A stretch of 64,000 bases of DNA from Bacillota bacterium. GTDB taxonomy: Bacteria > Bacillota > Clostridia > Lachnospirales > Lachnospiraceae. The position numbers were made by a program, and so were the translations under genes. Positions 57,072-64,000 of this stretch are shown in pieces (position 1 is the stretch's first letter; each line of letters starts with the position of its first letter). The notes under the pieces were generated by a model. It did not search any database and was not told where the DNA came from. It was given only the letters and a program-made list of their open reading frames with translations. The DNA is taken from the NCBI GenBank assembly GCA_023441965.1, contig JAEZNB010000099.1:1-64000 (forward strand), in the 5' to 3' direction.

Positions 57072-58562
57072 ATGAAGCAGTATGTGATGGCTCTGGATCA
57101 GGGAACAACCAGCTCCAGGTGTATTATCTTTGATAAAGCAGGTCGGATGAAGAGTATGGCACAGAAGGAGTTCACACAGATTTATCCGAAGGCGGGTTGG
57201 GTGGTGCATGACCCGATGGAGATATGGTCCACACAAATTTCTGTCGCCACAGAGGCGATGGCGAAGTTGGGAATTGGGGCAGAGGAGATTGCCGCCATCG
57301 GAATTACGAATCAAAGGGAGACCACCGTGGTCTGGAACAGGCACACGGGGCAGCCGGTCAGCAATGCGATTGTATGGCAATGCCGCAGGACTGCGGATAT
57401 GGTCATGGAGCTGAAGAGCCGTGGCCTGGATCCCTATATCAGGCAGACCACAGGCTTGATACCGGATGCCTATTTCTCCGGGACCAAGGTAACCTGGATT
57501 CTGGATCATGTTCCGGGAGCGAGGGAAGAGGCAGAGAAGGGAAATCTGCTGTTTGGAACCGTGGATACCTGGCTGATCTGGAACCTGACTAAGGGGAAAA
57601 CCTTTGTTACTGATTATTCTAACGCATCCAGAACAATGCTCTTTGATATCAGAAAGCTTACCTGGGACGAGAAGCTCTTGAAGGAGCTTCGGATTCCATC
57701 AAGCATGCTGCCCGAGGTCATGCCCTCCAGCTGTATCTATGGAATGACGGACCGGACCCTGTTCGGTTACGAGATTCCGATCGGAGGGGCGGCGGGAGAT
57801 CAGCAGGCTGCGCTGTTCGGCCAATGCTGCTTTACGAAGGGAGAGGCTAAGAATACCTATGGAACCGGTTGCTTTCTGCTAATGAATACAGGGGAAGAGG
57901 CGATCACCTCCAAGCATGGCCTCCTGACGACGATTGCGGCCAGTAGCGGTGATGGTGTCCAATATGCTTTGGAAGGCAGTGTCTTCGTCGCCGGGGCTGC
58001 GGTACAATGGTTAAGGGATGAGCTCCGGCTGATTCGCACAGCCGCAGAGAGTGAGAAATATGCCCTGGAGGTTGAGGATACGAATGGAGTGTATGTGGTT
58101 CCTGCCTTTGCCGGTTTAGGTGCTCCCTATTGGGATCAGTATGCGAGGGGAGCAATACTGGGAATAACCCGGGGCTGTAACCGGAATCACATCATTCGAG
58201 CTACCCTTGAGGCCATCGCTTACCAGACCTATGATGTTCTGAAGGCGATGGAGAATGATCTGGGGACCAGCTTAAAGTCACTGAAGGTGGACGGAGGAGC
58301 CTGCGCCAATCGCTTCCTGATGCAGTTCCAGGCGGATATCCTGCAGACCGGGGTTCTGAAGCCGGAGTGTATCGAGACCACTGCCCTGGGGGCAGCCTAT
58401 CTGGCAGGTCTGGCCACAGGCTTTTGGAAGGACAAGGAGGAAATCAGGAAGAATTGGGCTTTGGCAGAGACCTTCCTGCCGTCTATGGCAGCAGAACAGA
58501 AGGAGCGCTTGATCGAAGGATGGAAAAAGGCTGTGACCCGCTCCTTTGCCTGGGAAGTATAG
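57072..58562 (+). CDS. glpK: Glycerol kinase
   Basis: A 496-residue FGGY kinase that phosphorylates glycerol to glycerol-3-phosphate in the cytoplasm. MALDQGTTSSRCIIFD (phosphate-binding 1), GITNQRETTVVW, the PDAYFSGTKVTWILD region and GGAAGDQQAALFGQ are all present, as is NTYGTGCFLLMNTG. Length is normal. ATG 57072 (MKQYVMALD) is chosen, with AAAAGGGG upstream; the longer ORF from 56964 has no family match at its front. No uptake facilitator gene is adjacent. Confidence 0.97.
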   Translation: MKQYVMALDQGTTSSRCIIFDKAGRMKSMAQKEFTQIYPKAGWVVHDPMEIWSTQISVATEAMAKLGIGAEEIAAIGITNQRETTVVWNRHTGQPVSNAIVWQCRRTADMVMELKSRGLDPYIRQTTGLIPDAYFSGTKVTWILDHVPGAREEAEKGNLLFGTVDTWLIWNLTKGKTFVTDYSNASRTMLFDIRKLTWDEKLLKELRIPSSMLPEVMPSSCIYGMTDRTLFGYEIPIGGAAGDQQAALFGQCCFTKGEAKNTYGTGCFLLMNTGEEAITSKHGLLTTIAASSGDGVQYALEGSVFVAGAAVQWLRDELRLIRTAAESEKYALEVEDTNGVYVVPAFAGLGAPYWDQYARGAILGITRGCNRNHIIRATLEAIAYQTYDVLKAMENDLGTSLKSLKVDGGACANRFLMQFQADILQTGVLKPECIETTALGAAYLAGLATGFWKDKEEIRKNWALAETFLPSMAAEQKERLIEGWKKAVTRSFAWEV

Positions 58563-58686
58563 CCACGAAAAGCACAAAGCACTTGGGACGAATAGATTAG
58601 CTGATATTGAATTGCTAGCGTTAAAAACAGAAGATATGCAGGGCAAAAGCTGGCCCGAATATCAGAGGTTAGATAAGGATGAATAA

Positions 58687-59769
58687 ATGAGAATTATTGA
58701 CGGGCTGATGTATCAATTACGGATGAGAGACTTTATCATGCTGGATCTTAAGAGGAAGGGAATAGCTCTGTTCTATCGGCAGGTGAATCAGGCTGCAGAT
58801 ATGATCGTCTTATTCCATGTACCTGAAGGGGATGAGCTGTCAGCACAGGAATATGAGGGCTTTTTGGAGTATGTGAGAAATAGCTTTCTCGCCAAGGGCT
58901 TTCAGGAGGTCCATCTCTTAAGTCTGATCCTGACGGAGGACCCGGACAGGGCGAAGAGCTACTGTCTGGACCGGGGAGATCACTGGATAATCGATTTAAG
59001 CGGCAGGCGTCTGATCATCTATGAGAATCAGGCATCGGATTATATGGGACTTAAGAGGGATCTGGAGGAGCTGCTGGACAAGGAGGAGTTGGAGATGGAT
59101 TTTGAGCTCCGCCCTTATCCCGATGATGATCCGGAGGGCTATGGAGGGATGAAGCCAAGCCGTCACAAGATCGCCTGGTTCAGTCTGTTCAATACAACCC
59201 TGATTGTGATAAACATCCTGCTTCACCTCCTCTTACATTATACAGGAATCTTCGGTAACACGAAGGAGATCCTGGCCAAAGGTTCCCTAAATTGGTACGA
59301 AGTGATAGAGAGAAAGGAGTATTACCGCGTCCTGACCTCCATGTTCCTGCATTCTAATCTGGAGCATCTCTTTAATAATATGCTGATTGCCTTCTTTGTC
59401 GGGGACAACCTGGAGAGGGCAATCGGTAAACTGAAATTTCTGCTGATTTATTTTGGCTCAGGAATGATTGCAGGGATAACTTCCATCAGTTATAATATGT
59501 TAAAGGAAGATAATGTTTACTCCATCGGAGCCTCCGGAGCCATCTTCGGAATCGTAGGGGCCATGGCATATATCATTATCGTAAATAAGGGAAGGCTGGA
59601 GGACCTTAGCGGTAGACAGATCATCCTGTTTGCGGCCATCAGCCTGTACGGAGGAATGACCGGTTCTTCAATTGATAATGCAGCCCATATCGGAGGCTTC
59701 CTGGGAGGAGCCCTGCTGGCCTGCCTGCTTTATCGGAAGAAAAAGACGAAAGCAGCAGCGCCGGCATAA
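58687..59769 (+). CDS. Rhomboid family intramembrane serine protease
   Basis: A 360-residue protein. A soluble N-terminal domain (1-165) precedes six membrane helices. Catalytic Ser is in SIGASGAIFG (about 280) and the His in NAAHIGGFLGG (about 340). The HxxxN region reads FLHSNLEHLFNN. It cuts transmembrane substrates within the membrane; the substrate here is unknown. Confidence 0.92.
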   Translation: MRIIDGLMYQLRMRDFIMLDLKRKGIALFYRQVNQAADMIVLFHVPEGDELSAQEYEGFLEYVRNSFLAKGFQEVHLLSLILTEDPDRAKSYCLDRGDHWIIDLSGRRLIIYENQASDYMGLKRDLEELLDKEELEMDFELRPYPDDDPEGYGGMKPSRHKIAWFSLFNTTLIVINILLHLLLHYTGIFGNTKEILAKGSLNWYEVIERKEYYRVLTSMFLHSNLEHLFNNMLIAFFVGDNLERAIGKLKFLLIYFGSGMIAGITSISYNMLKEDNVYSIGASGAIFGIVGAMAYIIIVNKGRLEDLSGRQIILFAAISLYGGMTGSSIDNAAHIGGFLGGALLACLLYRKKKTKAAAPA

Positions 59770-59853
59770 GAGTTAAATTTACATAGCATATGAGTGATGC
59801 ATCGCATGCGCATTGGACTAAAATAGCAGTGTTTCGTCAGAATGGAGGGTTAT

Positions 59854-60855
59854 ATGAAGGTTAATATTTATTATGGTGGAAGAGGACTGATTGAAGATCC
59901 GACACTCTATGTCATCAGTAAGCTGACCGCTGTACTTGAGGAGCTCAGAGTCCGTGTTACCAGATACAACCTTTATGAAGAAAAGAATACTATCGCCATG
60001 CTTCCGAAGACCTTAAAGGAAGCAGACGGAGTTATTCTGGCTGCCTCAGTGGAATGGTTCGGTGTCGGAGGTCTGATGCAGCAATTTCTGGACTCCTGCT
60101 GGCTTTACGGTGATAAGGACAAGATCAGTAAATTATATATGCTGCCGGTTGTGACAGCCACCACCTATGGGGAGAGGGACGCAGAGCTGATCCTGGTGAA
60201 GGCTTGGGAGATGCTGGGCGGTATCCCCCCTTATCATGGTATCTGTGCTTATGTGGAGGACCATATCGAATTTGAGACGAACCCGGAATATACAAAGAGC
60301 ATAGAGGATAAGGCAGAGTCCTTCTATCGGATCATCCATCAGAAGCGCAGGATGCTGCCGATGAGTAATGCGGCAGTGAAGCAGAACCTGCTCCACAGCA
60401 GCCCGATCGTACTGACACCTCAGGAGAGTGAGCAGCTGTCCATGTATGTTTCGGATGATGCATATGTGAAGAAACAGAAAGAGGATATCGAAGAGCTGAC
60501 GCAGATTTATAAGGAGAAGCTGGACAGCGGTGATGGGGAAAGCGGCCAGGAGTTCATCAAGAACCTGAAGGATAACTTCCACCCCCTGGAGGACTTTGAG
60601 GCAACCTATGCGATTACGATGACGGATGTGAAGAAGACTCTGGTGGTAGAGATTAATAACAAGCAGCTGAAATGCTATTATGGGGACAAACCGGATGCGG
60701 ATGTGATAGCGAAAACAACCCAAAGCGTCATGAATCGGCTGGTGCTCGGAAGGATTACCTTCCAAGGAGCCTTTATGTCCAGTGAGCTTACAGCCAAAGG
60801 GAACTTTAAAACGCTTAGAACCTTTGATCAGGTCTTTCAGTTTAATATTTTATAA
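59854..60855 (+). CDS. Flavodoxin-like NAD(P)H reductase with SCP2-like C-terminal domain
   Basis: A 333-residue protein. Residues 1-170 follow a flavodoxin-like fold (VNIYYGGRGLIEDPT, ADGVILAASVEWFGVGGLMQQFLD, LPVVTATTYGERDAEL). Residues about 230-333 look like SCP2 sterol-carrier-type (FEATYAITMTDVKKTLVVEI to RITFQGAFMSSELTAKGNF). The pairing is seen in Clostridia; the redox partner is unknown. ATG 59854 has GGAGGG at 5-7 bases. Confidence 0.75.
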   Translation: MKVNIYYGGRGLIEDPTLYVISKLTAVLEELRVRVTRYNLYEEKNTIAMLPKTLKEADGVILAASVEWFGVGGLMQQFLDSCWLYGDKDKISKLYMLPVVTATTYGERDAELILVKAWEMLGGIPPYHGICAYVEDHIEFETNPEYTKSIEDKAESFYRIIHQKRRMLPMSNAAVKQNLLHSSPIVLTPQESEQLSMYVSDDAYVKKQKEDIEELTQIYKEKLDSGDGESGQEFIKNLKDNFHPLEDFEATYAITMTDVKKTLVVEINNKQLKCYYGDKPDADVIAKTTQSVMNRLVLGRITFQGAFMSSELTAKGNFKTLRTFDQVFQFNIL

Positions 60856-60864
60856 GCCTTATGG

Positions 60865-61617
60865 TCAGAGAGGAAGCAGAATCGTAAAACTGGTCAGGTC
60901 CTGATCGGAGCTGACACTGATTGAGCCATAATGTAATTCGATGATCTTCTTCGCTATGGCCAGACCTATGCCGGTACCCCCCTTTTTGTAGGTAACAAAG
61001 GGGACAAAGATCCTATCGAGCTCATCCTCAGGGATGGGCATCCCATTGTTGCTGATGCGGATGGAGAGCTTCGGAAGACTGGCTTCATCCCCCGGAAGGT
61101 GTTTTAAGGAAACTCGGATAAAATTGCCTGGTGAGGTTGCTTCAAAAGCATTCTTTATCAGGTTGGAGAATACCTGCTTCAGCTTTATGGCATCACAGGA
61201 GTAGGTATAGAAGTATTCCTCACACTGATCCTCGCACTCCAGACTTAAGTCAATCTGTTTTGCTGAAGCCTGGGGCATGAAATTGTTCACGGTGTTCCCA
61301 AGGAGGATCAGCAGATTATGGTTGGCCTTATTTACAGTGTTATTTGTATTCAGCTGGGAGGCATCGGCCATCATGACCTCCATATCCTGCACCAGGTCCA
61401 GAAGCTGATTCCAGTATTTGAAGTCCTTAGCTTCCGGGTGCTTTGCTTCTATGTATTGAAGGGTTCCCTTCATTAAGGACAAGGGATTGCGCAGTTCATG
61501 GATGAAGATGGAGGTTGTCCGTTTATAGTCGTCCGCAATATTCTGAATGACAGCTTCCAGCATGGGATTTTCTTTGACCAGATAGGCTAACGAATCTTGA
61601 CCTGTTTCAGGTAACAT
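60865..61617 (-). CDS. Soluble sensor histidine kinase
   Basis: A 250-residue kinase without membrane helices. HisKA has FIHELRNPLSLMKGTL (His near residue 38). The ATPase domain has NLIKNAFEATSPGN (N box), the DRIFVPFVTYKKGGTGIGLA F/G2 region. There is no clear sensor domain, only about 30 residues before the dimerisation helices. No response regulator is adjacent, so it may be an orphan kinase such as those that feed Spo0A (inference). ATG 61617 has AAAGGAGG at 7-8 bases. Confidence 0.88.
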   Translation of the reverse strand: MLPETGQDSLAYLVKENPMLEAVIQNIADDYKRTTSIFIHELRNPLSLMKGTLQYIEAKHPEAKDFKYWNQLLDLVQDMEVMMADASQLNTNNTVNKANHNLLILLGNTVNNFMPQASAKQIDLSLECEDQCEEYFYTYSCDAIKLKQVFSNLIKNAFEATSPGNFIRVSLKHLPGDEASLPKLSIRISNNGMPIPEDELDRIFVPFVTYKKGGTGIGLAIAKKIIELHYGSISVSSDQDLTSFTILLPL

Positions 61618-61792
61618 GGCGATACCTCCTTTGATATCCTTAGATAAGAAGATAGTATCAAAATATGGAAAAATATGCAATGTAAAATGTAATACAACTA
61701 TCGACATTCGGAGACAGGAGAAGAACACAAATCCGATAAATAAATAAAAGATCCGATACCAATGTAGGGGTATCGGCGGAAAGGAGTCTTTT

Positions 61793-62209
61793 ATGAGGGA
61801 CAATTGTATCTTTTGTAAAATCATTGACGGTAAGATACCATCCGCAACCGTTTACGAGGATGAAGATTTTAAGGCAATCATGGATATAGCTCCGGCTGCA
61901 AAGGGCCATATCATCCTCCTGCCGAAGAAGCACTGTGAGAACCTGTTTGAACTGGAGGAGGAGATCACCTCGAAAGCACTGCTGGTGGCTAAGAGGATAG
62001 CCCTTGCCATGAAGGAGGAGCTGGGTTTTGACGGTATGAATCTGCTCCAGAATAATGGAGAGGCTGCCGGACAGACAGTCTTTCACTTCCATATCCATCT
62101 GATTCCCAGGTTTGTTAAGGATCAGGTGAAAATGACCTGGAAGACGGGAAGCTATGCAGAGGGAGAGGCTGTAAGGATTGCAAAGGCCATAGCCGATAGG
62201 ATAAGATAG
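61793..62209 (+). CDS. HIT family nucleotide-binding protein (Hint-like)
   Basis: A 138-residue hydrolase. CIFCKIIDGKIPSATVYEDE at the start and the HIT motif HFHIHLIPRF (about 97-106) are clear. CxxC plus later His may bind zinc. It hydrolyses nucleotide adducts such as adenosine phosphoramidates. AAAGGAG lies 6 bases before the ATG. Confidence 0.95.
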   Translation: MRDNCIFCKIIDGKIPSATVYEDEDFKAIMDIAPAAKGHIILLPKKHCENLFELEEEITSKALLVAKRIALAMKEELGFDGMNLLQNNGEAAGQTVFHFHIHLIPRFVKDQVKMTWKTGSYAEGEAVRIAKAIADRIR

Positions 62210-62258
62210 TAGAGGTACCTAGAGAAATAGTAATTAAAGCAAAACGAAAGCAAAACGA

Positions 62259-62316
62259 AAGGCTATCCAAAGAGGGGAAGAGAACCCCCCCAGCTTATGA
62301 ATAGCCTTATTTTATG
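62259..62316. terminator. Bidirectional terminator between HIT and murG
   Basis: AAGGCTAT pairs with ATAGCCTT, and GGGG pairs with CCCC inside; T-rich DNA follows on the plus strand (ATTTTATG) and GTTTTGC-type sequence on the minus. Confidence 0.7.
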
Positions 62317-62342
62317 TCTGATTTGATTTTATGTATACCGGA

Positions 62343-63401
62343 TCAGTATTCCTTAATTAATCCGATGATGGTATCGATGGAATTGTTCAATTCGCTGCGA
62401 TTCATAGCCTCGATATAGGTGGTCTTGTTTGTCATAACCTCATCGATCGCCTGTAAAAGACTGGATACACTCAGCTCCTCTTCCTTCAGAACATAGGAAT
62501 AACCCTGGCGCTCGAAGGATTCTGCATTTAGGAGCTGGTCACCACGGCTGGAGGCTAAGGGCAGAGGAATGAGGATATTCGGTTTTCTAAGGGCGAGAAG
62601 CTCACAGATCGCATTGGCACCGGCACGGGAGATGACCAGGTCGGCAGCAGCGAATAGGTCACTAAGCTCCTTCTGGCAATATTCAAACTGAGCGTAGCCT
62701 GCTAAACCCGACAGCCTCTCATCCAGATTATCCTTTCCGCAGATATGAATGATCTGATAATCCCTTAGCAGGGTCGGCAGCATGCCTCTGATGACTTCGT
62801 TGATGGCTTTGGAGCCGGTGCTTCCGCCGATGATCATAATCACCGGTTTATTGGCGGTAAAGCCGCAATAGTCCAGACCGCTAAGCTTATTTCCGGAGAA
62901 CAGCTCTCTGCGGATCGGCGTACCTGTCAGTACAGCTTTGTCCTGAGGAAGATACCTCAGGGTTTCCGGAAAATTAGCGCAGACCTTTTTCGCCGCCGGA
63001 ATCGCCAATCTGTTCGCAAGTCCCGGCGTAATATCCGATTCGTGGATGATAGCCGGAATCTTCACCTTCTTGGCTGCAAAAACCACTGGAACCGTGACAA
63101 AACCGCCCTTGGAGAAAACAATGTCCGGCTTAAGCCGCTTCAACAGCTTCTTCGCCTCAAAATAACCCTTTAATACTTTAAAGGGGTCCGAGAAATTCTT
63201 CGGATCAAAATATCTTCTTAGCTTACCCGAGGAAATACCATAATATGGTATGCCATAACCCTCAATCAGCTTACGCTCGATCCCATTCCGGGAACCGATA
63301 TAATGGATGTCATAGCCTGCTTCCTTCAGCCCCGGAAGTAAGGCGATACAAGGGGTGACGTGTCCGGCTGTTCCCCCGCCTGTTAATACGATACGCTTCA
63401 A
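62343..63401 (-). CDS. murG: UDP-N-acetylglucosamine transferase MurG
   Basis: A 352-residue membrane-associated transferase that adds GlcNAc to lipid I to make lipid II. KRIVLTGGGTAGHVTPCIAL (N-terminal glycine loop), FSKGGFVTVPVVFAA, HESDITPGLANRLA, GGSTGSKAINEVI and ISRAGANAICELLAL are all typical. TTG 63401 is preferred: GGAGGT stands 7 bases before it and it gives the family start MKRIVLTGGG; ATG 63416 would add five residues. It overlaps the upstream TSCPD stop. Confidence 0.97.
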   Translation of the reverse strand: MKRIVLTGGGTAGHVTPCIALLPGLKEAGYDIHYIGSRNGIERKLIEGYGIPYYGISSGKLRRYFDPKNFSDPFKVLKGYFEAKKLLKRLKPDIVFSKGGFVTVPVVFAAKKVKIPAIIHESDITPGLANRLAIPAAKKVCANFPETLRYLPQDKAVLTGTPIRRELFSGNKLSGLDYCGFTANKPVIMIIGGSTGSKAINEVIRGMLPTLLRDYQIIHICGKDNLDERLSGLAGYAQFEYCQKELSDLFAAADLVISRAGANAICELLALRKPNILIPLPLASSRGDQLLNAESFERQGYSYVLKEEELSVSSLLQAIDEVMTNKTTYIEAMNRSELNNSIDTIIGLIKEY

Positions 63402-63649
63402 TCGAGTGACCTCCATTTCTTTAGAGCTTTGGCCAGCTGGTCCGGACAGGAGGTCTTCTTAAAACCGCAAGGAGTACCCTCCAAGCGGCTGATGACATCG
63501 TCTACCTTCATTCCGACCAAAAGCTTGGAAAGGCCGGAAGCATTTCCTGCACAGCCATGCTTAAAGCTGACCGATTTGATCGTGTCCTTCTCTTCATCTA
63601 TCTCAAAGTTAATTTCGCTGCTGCATACACCGGATGTCTTGTATACCAT
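63398..63649 (-). CDS. TSCPD domain protein (TIGR03905 family)
   Basis: An 83-residue protein. YKTSGVCSSEINFEID, FKHGCAGNASGLSKLLVG and GFKKTSCPDQLAKAL with the TSCPD box identify it. Function is unknown; conserved Cys may bind metal. Its stop overlaps the murG start, so both are co-translated. GGAGG lies upstream. Confidence 0.92.
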   Translation of the reverse strand: MVYKTSGVCSSEINFEIDEEKDTIKSVSFKHGCAGNASGLSKLLVGMKVDDVISRLEGTPCGFKKTSCPDQLAKALKKWRSLD

Positions 63650-63740
63650 GATAAACTAATCCTCCTATGATCTTCTTCTGCTTCATGATGATCCATAATC
63701 GAGTACATTTTATCTCACATAGGGGTAATTTGCAAATGAT

Positions 63741-63896
63741 TTATTTATGAAGGGCTCTTTGTGCCAATACAGTCCCAAGAGAATCTCCAAGCTGTGTGAA
63801 TATGGCAGCCAGCAGAGCAAGCTCATACTCGGAGCAGCTTTTCGCGATGGTACAGGCAATGAGTGTAATAAAAGACAGCAGTTCGCATTCATCCAC
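63741..63896 (-). CDS. DUF6774 family protein, 51 residues
   Basis: GTG at 63896 after TAGGAGGGGG gives MDECELLSFITLIACTIAKS followed by an LALLAAIFTQLGDSL core and a TVLAQRALH-like end. This is the pattern of the tiny DUF6774 proteins of Clostridia. It is too short for usual ORF cut-offs. Function unknown. The last 100 bases of the window hold no gene I can support. Confidence 0.75.
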   Translation of the reverse strand: MDECELLSFITLIACTIAKSCSEYELALLAAIFTQLGDSLGTVLAQRALHK

Positions 63897-64000
63897 GTTT
63901 TCTCACCCCCTCCTAAAAATATATGCAGGAAAGCATTGTTATGTGAGGTAAGGAGACAGACAGATCCAAAGGGAAGTATATCCTGAATTGAAAGATAAAT

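Noticed and set aside
56979..57592. ORFs of 122 and 176 codons within glpK
   Set aside because: glpK motifs are continuous in its frame; these are shadows caused by GC-rich codons.
60133..60765. Minus-strand ORF of 210 codons
   Set aside because: It is opposite the flavodoxin/SCP2 gene; it is rich in His, Leu and Arg and has no known motif or ribosome site.

Overview
The window looks like a chromosome segment of a spore-forming Clostridia bacterium, most likely a Lachnospiraceae relative (inference). The signs are a BofA-family sporulation gene, a Gram-positive type Tad pilus locus with Flp1-like, DUF5702 and DUF6382/FHA proteins, DUF6774 and TSCPD small proteins, AGGAGG ribosome sites and moderate GC. 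About 43.4 kb (3408-46833) is one temperate prophage with a contractile tail of the PBSX/Xkd type. It sits inside the host gene for the Tad pilus ATPase CpaF/TadA.

Left host part (1-3407): a 33-34 base tandem repeat block, a DUF2508 gene, bofA, a gene-free stretch with a strong hairpin, tadZ, and the 5' two thirds of cpaF. Right host part (46834-64000): the 3' third of cpaF, tadB, tadC, an Flp-like pilin, DUF5702, two TadE-like genes, a prepilin peptidase and an FHA protein. These are followed by glpK, a rhomboid protease, a flavodoxin/SCP2 protein, a soluble histidine kinase, a HIT protein, murG, a TSCPD protein and DUF6774.

Prophage layout: serine integrase, ImmA-like protease and CI-like repressor run leftward (3441-5932). 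A divergent control region carries four CTTAC-N7-GTAAG operators (5979-6345). A rightward early region follows: Cro-like protein, small proteins, AbrB-like protein, homing endonuclease, Rad50-like ATPase, RecT, MBL protein, ERCC4 nuclease and DUF927 helicase. An iteron cluster with an AT-rich core (15196-15459) is the probable replication origin. Next come paralogous early genes, a zinc-finger gene broken at a G7 run, an HNH endonuclease, an AT-rich RelA/SpoT cargo gene, a sigma-like late regulator, a tRNA-like element and two autonomous cargo genes. The late genes cover packaging, head (including a MuF protein with a C-terminal Ntox50 toxin domain and a probable immunity gene), connector, sheath, tube, frameshifted tail chaperone, tape measure, baseplate, fibre, holin and endolysin. 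A leftward cargo block ends at attR.

How the parts work together: the att sites share ATGCGCCCRGATAGG, which codes MRPDR just before the Walker B segment of CpaF. Precise excision would rebuild a 406-residue CpaF in frame, so lysogeny is predicted to switch the Tad pilus off. The last prophage gene encodes a promoter-equipped lipoprotein whose C-terminus copies the C-terminal domain of the phage's own tape measure protein. I infer a superinfection-exclusion factor acting by tape-measure mimicry. With the RelA/SpoT cargo gene, the MuF toxin pair and possible loss of a pilus receptor, the lysogen would carry several layers of phage competition or defence.
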